Source of the DNA: Holosporaceae bacterium | GTDB taxonomy: Bacteria > Pseudomonadota > Alphaproteobacteria > UBA3830 | Reading direction: 5' to 3' | DNA: 15,826 nucleotides | Assembly (NCBI GenBank): GCA_031284345.1 | Contig: JAITAC010000068.1 | Coordinates: 1-15,826, forward strand | Shown here: piece after piece, positions 1 to 5,738 of the stretch | Position numbering within the stretch: the first letter of the stretch is position 1 | Layout: each line of letters starts with the position of its first letter | Translations under genes and position numbers: made by a program | Notes under the pieces: model-generated | The model's input: only the letters and a program-made list of their open reading frames with translations | The model's database searches: none | Told to the model about the DNA's origin: nothing

Positions 1-49
1 ATGGCACACAACACGAGCCTCTCCGCATATCATATTACCCCAGGTGTCC

Positions 50-153
50 TAAAAATTCGTTAATTTGCAAAAATTTTTTAGCGTTAACGGAAATTTTACA
101 TTTTTCTGGTAATATGGTACCTGGTGGAATAGGTGCCGGCGCGCAGTGCCAGG
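50..153 (+). repeat. GTTAAC-core dispersed repeat, copy A
   Basis: About 100 bp that aligns with 14024-14126 on the same strand and, over its central part, with the reverse strand of 352-425. The best-conserved 34 bp (83-116) matches copy B at 31 positions. It starts with GTTAAC, runs through an A/T-rich ATTTTACATTTTTCTG block and ends in TATG. Downstream, CTGGTGGA and AGGTGC are also shared with copy B. A TG-n-TAnnAT extended -10-like element precedes the ATG. The alignment was made by eye. Confidence 0.75.
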
Positions 154-351
154 GATTAACAGTCGAACGAAGAGCCTTAACGAACGGATGATCTCAACGC
201 ACGAATCGAAAACCTCAGCTGCAAGCAATCAAAATAGGATTTCTGAGCCATGCCATGTTTATCGGCAATGTTACCGTCGGACGGATTCTGCAACACACTG
301 GTTTTACAGCGTATTTTGGTTTTTTTCATCAGGTTTTTTGGCAGGCAAGTT

Positions 352-425
352 CTTTTTCACCGACTATCATTTTATCAGAAAGATGTAAAATTCTCGTTAA
401 CGGCAAAAATTTTTATAAATTTTAG
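352..425 (-). repeat. GTTAAC-core dispersed repeat, inverted copy C
   Basis: Read on the reverse strand from GTTAAC at 401-396, this copy matches copy B at about 30 of 34 core positions: GTTAACGA, ATTTTACAT, TTTCTGATA, then ATG. Similarity continues into GGTGAAAAAG and, on the other side, into AAAATTTnTAA and TTTTTGCC. Its opposite orientation to copy A makes 50-425 a segment of about 375 bp flanked by imperfect inverted repeats, like a small non-autonomous element or a large fold-back. No transposase is present. Confidence 0.65.
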
Positions 426-593
426 ATATAATAAATATGGAGTATATACCTCAGAATCAAGGTCTACTGGAATTCGTTGGAAGCAGATCGACAACAAAAC
501 ATCCTCCTGCAGCACTTTCCCTAATGCGTCTACGCACAAACATCAGATTGCCTAGTAAACCAAAAAAAATACTAAAAAAACATTGATTATATG

Positions 594-622
594 TTTACTT
601 GTCATTATATCTCTGCTATAAG
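594..622 (+). promoter_or_regulatory. Possible sigma70-type promoter for the small secreted protein gene
   Basis: TTTACT at 594-599 (4 of 6 to the -35 consensus) lies 17 bp before TATAAG at 617-622 (5 of 6 to the -10 consensus). Transcription would start near 629, leaving a leader of only about 14 nt that still holds the GGAG ribosome binding site at 631-634. The DNA is AT-rich, so chance matches are likely. Confidence 0.3.
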
Positions 623-642
623 TTAAACATGGAGATTAAAAT

Positions 643-1059
643 ATGTTGAAGTTTATTATAGGAATTCTTGCTGTTATTGGTGTACATTTTGGAGTTTTAG
701 CTGATCCAACTCCGGAAACAGTAATCATAAGTACTGTACCTCATGTTTCAGTTACGGTTAACAAATCTGACGTTAACGACGACGACGCCAACATAACCAT
801 AAGTTCGGCCAGCACCTGTGGCAATGATGTCACATATCGTTTCGATATCAGCGCCATCAATGATGGAAAGGATAATTACCTGCAGAGCAGATATCTGTAT
901 CTGAGGCCAGGAAAAAGTTCCCAAGAGTGGGCTACACACCTAATCGGAGTATACGATAAAAACGATGACGTAAAATATCGCCTAGACGTTTACAAAAATG
1001 ACGCCAGTGTAGCTTCCGTAGAAATTTCCGCCAAGGGCATAAAAAAACTTTCCAAGTAA
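643..1059 (+). CDS. Small secreted protein of unknown function (138 aa)
   Basis: I do not recognise a family. The start is supported by GGAG at 631-634, eight bases before ATG. Residues 1-20 form a typical Sec signal peptide: a short basic start (MLK), a hydrophobic core, and a small-residue site GVLA before Asp21, so the mature protein of about 118 aa should be exported. The mature part is polar, with alternating hydrophobic residues (for example VSVTVN, VTYRFDIS, VKYRLDVYKN), which suggests beta-strands and perhaps a small beta-sandwich. It has an Asp-rich NDDDAN patch near residue 45 and a single cysteine (59), so no internal disulphide. The gene stands alone between repeat-bearing DNA and a long spacer, with its own possible promoter. 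An envelope or host-facing role is only an inference from secretion. Confidence 0.8.
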   Translation: MLKFIIGILAVIGVHFGVLADPTPETVIISTVPHVSVTVNKSDVNDDDANITISSASTCGNDVTYRFDISAINDGKDNYLQSRYLYLRPGKSSQEWATHLIGVYDKNDDVKYRLDVYKNDASVASVEISAKGIKKLSK

Positions 1060-1061
1060 CT

Positions 1062-1086
1062 CGAAAATACCGCCAAGTATTTTTCG
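1062..1086 (+). terminator. Possible stem-loop terminator after the small secreted protein gene
   Basis: CGAAAATAC (1062-1070), loop CGCCAA, then GTATTTTTCG (1077-1086) pair with one bulged base. It begins two bases after the stop codon. The stem is AT-rich and is not followed by a T-run, so intrinsic termination is uncertain. Confidence 0.3.
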
Positions 1087-1142
1087 GTGCCAAACAAGTT
1101 ATCTAGTATTAGCAGTTATAAAAAATAATATTTTCGCAGGTG

Positions 1143-1163
1143 GTCCGATGGCAGCAATCGGAC
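1143..1163. other. Perfect 7-bp hairpin in spacer
   Basis: GTCCGAT, a 7-nt loop GGCAGCA, and ATCGGAC form an uninterrupted GC-containing stem in AT-rich DNA. No T-run follows on either strand, so it is not a classic terminator. It could be part of a small RNA or a protein-binding dyad. Confidence 0.45.
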
Positions 1164-1305
1164 TAGCCTGCAATTTTATGACTCTAGGATGCGTTTCTTT
1201 AGACAATTTTTTTTATAGCATGATGTGCATATGAATCTGTTTCGCATGTCACATGACGAAACTAAAAGATAATCTATTTTTTCTAAAAGAAAGCTTGGAA
1301 TAAGT

Positions 1306-1320
1306 TTAAAAATGTATTAA
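1306..1320. promoter_or_regulatory. Candidate CtrA-type site TTAA-N7-TTAA
   Basis: TTAA at 1306-1309 and TTAA at 1317-1320 are separated by exactly seven bases, which is the full alphaproteobacterial CtrA consensus. In AT-rich DNA about one such match per window is expected by chance. It gains some weight from lying 330 bp from twin DnaA boxes. Confidence 0.22.
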
Positions 1321-1646
1321 AAAGCTACCATGAGTAATTTTTTAATACCAGAAAAGCAGAAAGAGTTTGGAAACAACACAAGAAAGAATAGGATCTGCGC
1401 ACAGCAGATCGTATCAAAGCAGTATTGACGTCGAAAAAATATCAATCATATACGAAGATTTTTATTTCATGAAGAATACGACGATCAAAAAATTCACAGC
1501 CTATATCACAAGTTGCAGATCAAGGAGAAATGCAACTTCTATCATGCAAAAAAAAGCCCTAAAACACTTGAATTATCTGCCGTAATACGAAAAGCAACAG
1601 CCTTCTAAAAATACCCAAAAATACGCTACTTTTTTATACATTCTCC

Positions 1647-1671
1647 AAAGTTATCCACAAAGTTATCCACA
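1647..1671. promoter_or_regulatory. Two tandem consensus DnaA boxes
   Basis: TTATCCACA occurs at 1651-1659 and again at 1663-1671, both identical to the canonical DnaA box and in the same orientation. They arise from an exact tandem 12-bp direct repeat (1647-1670). They sit in intergenic DNA about 45 bp before an AT-rich tract. Such pairs are expected at replication origins or at DnaA-regulated promoters. One more perfect box occurs in the window (reverse, 9521-9529) but inside a coding region. Confidence 0.7.
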
Positions 1672-1716
1672 GCTTATGTTAGTTTTTTCTCCCCATATAT
1701 TCCTTTGGCTACTGAG

Positions 1717-1752
1717 ATTCATAAATTTTTTTTAATATATAATATGAATATT
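1717..1752. other. AT-rich tract, possible DNA unwinding element
   Basis: Thirty-four of 36 bases are A or T, with ATTCAT (1717-1722) and ATGAAT (1744-1749) as an inverted pair around the tract. With the DnaA boxes upstream this resembles a small duplex-unwinding element. AT-rich stretches are common in this genome, so alone it means little. Confidence 0.3.
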
Positions 1753-1880
1753 CGCATCTCGTATTGATTCATTTTTGCTTATGTGTTACGCATATGTGAT
1801 TATCGAGATCCGAGAATTTTCTACGACATAAATATCAATGAAACGCGGATATCGGCAGTTGCGTATGTATTTTCAGGCAC

Positions 1881-1955
1881 GGACGCTTAGCTCAGCGGCA
1901 GAGCATTACCTTCACACGGTAGGGGTCGCAGGTTCAATCCCTGCAGCGTCCACCA
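1881..1955 (+). tRNA. tRNA-Val (anticodon CAC)
   Basis: A complete cloverleaf of 75 nt with encoded CCA. The acceptor stem GGACGCT pairs with AGCGTCC, the D arm is GCTC with GAGC, the anticodon stem TTACC pairs with GGTAG (one G-U), and the T arm GCAGG pairs with CCTGC around TTCAATC. The anticodon loop TTCACAC gives CAC at positions 34-36, which reads GUG valine codons. The discriminator base is A, as usual for tRNA-Val. The 3' end lies only 17 nt upstream of the potH start codon, so the two may be transcribed together. Confidence 0.96.
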
Positions 1956-1972
1956 TTGGATGACTATTTACT

Positions 1973-2908
1973 ATGTACAGAATAGAAGAGCGAATCATAT
2001 CGTGGCTTTTGGATTTGGTAAAAAAAGTCACAGGAAAGCATTTTTTAGTGTTTGTGCCGTCCATTTGGATGATAATTTTTTTTATATGTCCATGTTTAAT
2101 TCTCATTAAAATAAGTTTTTCAGATAGTTGGATTGCCTCTCCCCCATACACGTCGATTGTGGACATGGTATCCGACTACACGCTGCAGATTCGTCTGAAT
2201 TTGGGAAATTATCTGGTATTGTTTACCGATGAAATGTACATACGCGGATTCATAACATCCATTATAATAGCCGTAGCCTCCACCATATGCTGTTTGATCA
2301 TAGGTTTTCCTATGGCTTATGCCATAGCGAGATCGTCCAAAAAGTACCGGAGTATACTGCTGATGCTGGTTTTAATGCCGTTTTGGACGTCATTTCTCAT
2401 TCGAGTGTATGCCTGGATCATGCTTTTGAGTCCGTGCGGATTCATCAACACGCTGCTAATGAAATTGGATTTAATTGACGCACCATTGCAACTGATGAAC
2501 AATTCCTATGCCGCTTGCATTGGGATCATATACGCCTATTTGCCATTTATGATTTTTCCATTATATGGAGCCATTGAGAAAATCGACTATTCGCTACTGG
2601 AAGCAGCCTATGATTTAGGTAGTACGCCCATAAGAGCGTTTTTTGCTATTGTTGTTCCGCTAGCAGCTCCGGGAGTATATGCCGGAACGGCGTTGGTATT
2701 TGTGCCGGCCATTGGCGAGTTCGTCATACCGGAGCTACTGGGAGGAGCGCAGACGCTAACCATAGGACGTTTAGTTTGGAACGAATTTTTTGGAAATATG
2801 TCCTGGCCAACGGCGGCGGCGTTATCTATTATTCTACTTATTTGCGTTGTATTTCCCATAGTGCTGGCCAAAAAGCGCGAGGAAATCAATTTATTGGCGA
2901 AGGAGTAA
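1973..2908 (+). CDS. potH: Polyamine ABC transporter permease PotH
   Basis: Inner-membrane permease of a putrescine/spermidine ABC importer, one half of the heterodimeric channel with PotI. At 311 aa the length fits the family. Recognised from PotH-specific stretches: ISFSDSWIASPPYT (47-60), the TSFLIRVYAW region (139-148), YAYLPFMIFPLY (187-198) and the GEFVIPELLGG segment (248-258). The cytoplasmic EAA coupling loop is at about 210-234 (EAAYDLGS onwards), where the ATPase docks. About six hydrophobic segments are visible, beginning near residue 24. The start is the first ATG after the tRNA, but no ribosome binding site precedes it. The reading frame stays open upstream only as far as the tRNA, and the roughly 23 residues before the first membrane segment match the usual cytosolic leader. 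The PotG ATPase and PotF binding-protein genes, usually upstream of potH, are not in this window. Confidence 0.93.
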   Translation: MYRIEERIISWLLDLVKKVTGKHFLVFVPSIWMIIFFICPCLILIKISFSDSWIASPPYTSIVDMVSDYTLQIRLNLGNYLVLFTDEMYIRGFITSIIIAVASTICCLIIGFPMAYAIARSSKKYRSILLMLVLMPFWTSFLIRVYAWIMLLSPCGFINTLLMKLDLIDAPLQLMNNSYAACIGIIYAYLPFMIFPLYGAIEKIDYSLLEAAYDLGSTPIRAFFAIVVPLAAPGVYAGTALVFVPAIGEFVIPELLGGAQTLTIGRLVWNEFFGNMSWPTAAALSIILLICVVFPIVLAKKREEINLLAKE

Positions 2909-2912
2909 GGTA

Positions 2913-3719
2913 ATGCGAACAAGGTGGCTGAAAATAGTGCTAGCCATGGGATATCTATTCCTGTATTTTCCATTGATTTGCATTGTCATTTATTCCTTCA
3001 ATGAGTCGAGATTCGTTGCTGTGTGGTCTGGATTTTCTCTAAAATGGTACAAAGCGTTATTTTCGGATCCAATTATGTTGCGAGCCACAGTCACCAGCCT
3101 AAAAATAGCCTGCATATCTGCCACGGTATCGGTAATATTCGGCACCATTGCCGCCATAGTGATAACACGACTTCCGGTATTTCGGGGAAAATCGTTTTTT
3201 ATAGGTACCATTACAGCTCCTCTGGTTATGCCGGAGATAGTTATGGGATTGTCACTGCTTATGCTCTTTGTGGGCATGGAAAAATATTGCGGATGGCCCA
3301 ACGGCCGAGGCACCACCACTGTCATAATTGCGCACATTACCCTAACGTTATCCTATGTAACAATGGTTGTGCAGGCACGACTGCAGGATCTAGATCGATC
3401 CGTCGAGGAGGCGGCTCTGGATCTTGGTGCTTCTCCGCTAAAAGTATTTTTCGTTATAACTCTCCCCATGATATTACCTAGTATTGTTGTCGGATGGCTG
3501 CTATCGTTTGCTTTATCGTTGGACGACATGGTGATAGCAAGTTTCGTTGCCGGTCCCGGATCAACCACGCTTCCCATGATCGTGTTTTCCAGTTTGAGAT
3601 TCGGCATATCTCCGGAAGTTAATGCTCTAGCAACTATTTTGATGACTGTGCTATCAATTGGCGTCATAATATCCGCCGTATGCGTATACAAAAAACAAAA
3701 TTATAGAAATCATGCATGA
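2913..3719 (+). CDS. potI: Polyamine ABC transporter permease PotI
   Basis: Second permease subunit of the putrescine importer; it pairs with PotH in the inner membrane. At 268 aa it has family length. Diagnostic stretches are VIYSFNESR (25-33), TAPLVMPEIVMGLSLL (101-116), the EAA loop EEAALDLGASPLKVFFVITL (165-184) and LSLDDMVIASFVAGPG (201-216), all close to PotI proteins. The start lies four bases after the potH stop. The ribosome binding site AAGGAG (2900-2905) is embedded in the last codons of potH, seven bases before ATG, so the two genes form one operon with likely translational coupling. The C-terminus is short and basic (KKQNYRNHA). Substrate choice between putrescine and spermidine cannot be read from the permeases. 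Confidence 0.94.
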   Translation: MRTRWLKIVLAMGYLFLYFPLICIVIYSFNESRFVAVWSGFSLKWYKALFSDPIMLRATVTSLKIACISATVSVIFGTIAAIVITRLPVFRGKSFFIGTITAPLVMPEIVMGLSLLMLFVGMEKYCGWPNGRGTTTVIIAHITLTLSYVTMVVQARLQDLDRSVEEAALDLGASPLKVFFVITLPMILPSIVVGWLLSFALSLDDMVIASFVAGPGSTTLPMIVFSSLRFGISPEVNALATILMTVLSIGVIISAVCVYKKQNYRNHA

Positions 3720-3737
3720 GGTAGTGGAGAAAAAAAT

Positions 3738-4529
3738 ATGAAACCATATATTATTGTATTCGGCAATGAAAAAGGAGGCACTGGAAAATCAACGTTGGCT
3801 GTACATGTATCCGTTTATCTGCTGAATTTGGGTTTTCGAGTAGGCACCATAGACGTCGACGCTCGACAGGGAACATTTACCCAATACCTAGAGCATAGAA
3901 AAGCTTCCTCATTAAATCTTGAGTTGCCGCAGCATATGGCCATTATCCAAAGTCAATTTGAAGACAGAGAAAAAGCCAGAATGGACGAATATGAGCGCTT
4001 CTGCCAAGTTCTGCAGCCCATGTCCACCTGCGATTATGTGGTGATAGACACTCCCGGAAATGATACATTTCTCTCGCAGGTAGCTCATTCGTCTGCGAAT
4101 ACCCTTATTACTCCGTTGAATGAAAGCTTTGTGGATCTGGATGTGTTGGTAAAAGTATCCGCAGACAATCTCAAAACAATGCGTCCGAGCATCTACGCAG
4201 AAATGGTATGGAATCAAAGAAAAGAAAGAGCAAGAAAAGGCCTAAAACCCCTCGACTGGATCGTGGTAAAAAACCGCCTCAATACGTTCTACAGCAAAAA
4301 TAGAGGTGACATTAACATTGTGCTGGAAGAATTATCCAAAAGAATAGGATTTAGACTAGGAGTTGGTTTCTCCGAACGAGTTATTTTTCGCGAATTATTT
4401 TTGTCGGGTATGACCCTGCTGGATATGGAAAATACTGGACATTCGCTGAGTTTATCTCATGTTTCCGCAAGACAGGAACTTCGGGAACTAATTGATTTTA
4501 TGAAATTACCCTGCCAAATGGCCGCTTAA
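3738..4529 (+). CDS. mipZ: MipZ-type division plane positioning ATPase
   Basis: ParA/MinD-superfamily ATPase that in Caulobacter forms a gradient from the ParB-bound poles and blocks FtsZ assembly away from midcell. The deviant Walker A KGGTGKST is at residues 12-19, with signature lysine 12. IDVDARQGTFTQYLEHR (about 38-54) is the MipZ-like switch region, and VIDTPGND (about 99-106) is the Walker B. Further family stretches are TPLNESFVDLDVL, MVWNQRKERA, VKNRL and FRLGVGFSERVIFRELF, all of which align with MipZ rather than with ParA or MinD. The length of 263 aa is typical. GGAG at 3726-3729, eight bases before ATG, supports the start. It lies 18 bp after potI on the same strand; a functional link with polyamine uptake is not obvious. 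Its presence is a strong alphaproteobacterial marker. Confidence 0.93.
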   Translation: MKPYIIVFGNEKGGTGKSTLAVHVSVYLLNLGFRVGTIDVDARQGTFTQYLEHRKASSLNLELPQHMAIIQSQFEDREKARMDEYERFCQVLQPMSTCDYVVIDTPGNDTFLSQVAHSSANTLITPLNESFVDLDVLVKVSADNLKTMRPSIYAEMVWNQRKERARKGLKPLDWIVVKNRLNTFYSKNRGDINIVLEELSKRIGFRLGVGFSERVIFRELFLSGMTLLDMENTGHSLSLSHVSARQELRELIDFMKLPCQMAA

Positions 4530-4559
4530 CTATGTTATTTTGTAATTTTGGAGTTAGCT

Positions 4560-5738
4560 TTGTCATATATGGTGCAAAAATTTGGCGGAACGTCTGTCGC
4601 AACGCTAAATAGAATAAAAAACGTCGCTGCCATAGTTTCCCAAACGAAGGAAACTAATCCGAATATCATTGTGGTTGTGTCGGCAATGGCTGGAGTAACC
4701 AATAAATTTGTGCAATACGCAAATGGCATGAACTCCTACGAGGGAGATCCGGAATACGATAGCGTCGTTTCTTCAGGCGAGCTGGTTACCGCCGGACTAA
4801 TGGCAATGGCTCTCTGTAATGCAGGACTGCGAGCTCGATCCTATTCCTCCTGGCAGGTGCCAATTTTCACCGACGATACTTTCGGCCGCGCCGTTATTCA
4901 AAGTGTGGAAGCATCCCATCTGCTGGCAGACATGAACAGCGGAATTACACCGGTAGTATGCGGATTTCAGGGCGTTAGTCTTGATAATCGCGTGACGACA
5001 CTCGGACGTGGCGGATCCGACCTAACCGCCGTCGCCGTTGCCGCCGCCGTGAACGCCGACATCTGCGAAATATACTCGGACGTAGATGGCGTCTATACGG
5101 TGGATCCTAATTTGTATCCGGAATCTAAATTGCTGGAGCACATAAGCTATCAGGAAATGCTGGAAATGGCGTCTCATGGGGCAAAAGTCATGCAGGAGCA
5201 GTCGGTCGCCTATGCCGCCGAAAAAAATGTGAAAATCCGCGTCGCCTCCAGTTTTGCCCCCTGCAAGGGTACCATCATCTCGAAAAAAAATTCCGGCAAA
5301 AGAATTTGCGGGCTGGCGGTCATTCCGCATTTGGCGCAGATCAAAATCAGCCATAAAAATCCCGATAATCTCCCCCAATTAATAGACCTACTGGAAAAAA
5401 ATTTCATCTATGGGAATATTGTTGCCCAAAATTTTAAAAAAACTAGTCTAATGGTGGACAAAAAAAAAGCCATTTCCGCCATTAATCTCCTGAAACAATG
5501 CGATGGCGTCACCTGCGCAAAACAAGAAATCGTGCAGCAGCCTGTGGCAAAAATAAGTGTAGTTGCCTCAAATAATTCCGAAGACGTCACAAAAGACTTG
5601 GTAAAAGAATTGGAAAAGCATAAAATGGAACCGTTTCGCTATTCCACCAATGCCCGCGGTACCAATCTGATTATTGCCGGCGATAAGTTGGCCGAAACAA
5701 TAGCCCTGTTACATAAATATTGCGAGTTGGACAAATGA
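4560..5738 (+). CDS. lysC: Aspartate kinase
   Basis: Phosphorylates aspartate to aspartyl-phosphate, the first step toward diaminopimelate (peptidoglycan), lysine, threonine and methionine. Kinase motifs are KFGGTS (7-12), GRGGSDLTA (149-157), SDVDGVYT (173-180) and HGAKVM (206-211). I choose the TTG at 4560: GGAG lies at 4550-4553 with six-base spacing, and the resulting N-terminus (MSYMVQKFGGTS) has the usual family length. The TTG at 4548 would overlap this ribosome site, and the ATG at 4569 would leave only three residues before KFGG. The C-terminal ACT-domain region (about 250-392) is clearly divergent: the usual GVGM and ISTSEIK-type effector-site motifs are replaced by VVASNNSED (334-342) and RYSTNARGT (360-368). 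This suggests weak or absent feedback inhibition. The stop overlaps the next gene's start by ATGA. Confidence 0.94.
   Translation: MSYMVQKFGGTSVATLNRIKNVAAIVSQTKETNPNIIVVVSAMAGVTNKFVQYANGMNSYEGDPEYDSVVSSGELVTAGLMAMALCNAGLRARSYSSWQVPIFTDDTFGRAVIQSVEASHLLADMNSGITPVVCGFQGVSLDNRVTTLGRGGSDLTAVAVAAAVNADICEIYSDVDGVYTVDPNLYPESKLLEHISYQEMLEMASHGAKVMQEQSVAYAAEKNVKIRVASSFAPCKGTIISKKNSGKRICGLAVIPHLAQIKISHKNPDNLPQLIDLLEKNFIYGNIVAQNFKKTSLMVDKKKAISAINLLKQCDGVTCAKQEIVQQPVAKISVVASNNSEDVTKDLVKELEKHKMEPFRYSTNARGTNLIIAGDKLAETIALLHKYCELDK

Larger units (their letters stand above)
1..642. other. Repeat-containing region without a convincing gene
   Basis: No coding region here is supported. The frame open from base 1 ends at a TAA at 61-63; it could be the tail of an upstream gene cut by the window edge, but 20 residues are too few to judge. 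Two longer overlapping open frames (146-388 and 250-555) lack ribosome binding sites, run through the repeats and encode arginine-, serine- and phenylalanine-rich sequence typical of non-coding frames. The stretch holds two copies of the GTTAAC-core repeat in opposite orientation (50-153 and 352-425), a near-palindrome CCGTC-G-GACGG at 274-284, and a degenerate repeat fragment near 449-486. Confidence 0.6.
1060..1880. other. Long spacer with DnaA boxes, hairpins and only doubtful small ORFs
   Basis: More than 800 bases without a convincing gene. It contains a hairpin after the upstream gene (1062-1086), a perfect 7-bp hairpin (1143-1163), a TTAA-N7-TTAA match to the CtrA consensus (1306-1320), two overlapping small open frames (1330-1608 broken by one stop; 1367-1585 from TTG), twin DnaA boxes (1647-1671) and an AT-rich tract (1717-1752). 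Immediately after it lies a tRNA gene. Confidence 0.6.

Noticed and set aside
1..63. Frame open from base 1 ending in TAA (20 residues), possible tail of an upstream gene
   Set aside because: Too short to judge, and its last bases belong to the dispersed repeat.
146..555. Two overlapping open frames of 80 and 101 codons upstream of the first gene
   Set aside because: No ribosome binding sites, atypical composition, and both pass through the inverted repeat copy at 352-425.
1426..1428. TGA read as tryptophan (alternative genetic code)
   Set aside because: TGA serves as the normal stop of lysC and potI in this window, and conserved proteins here use TGG for Trp.
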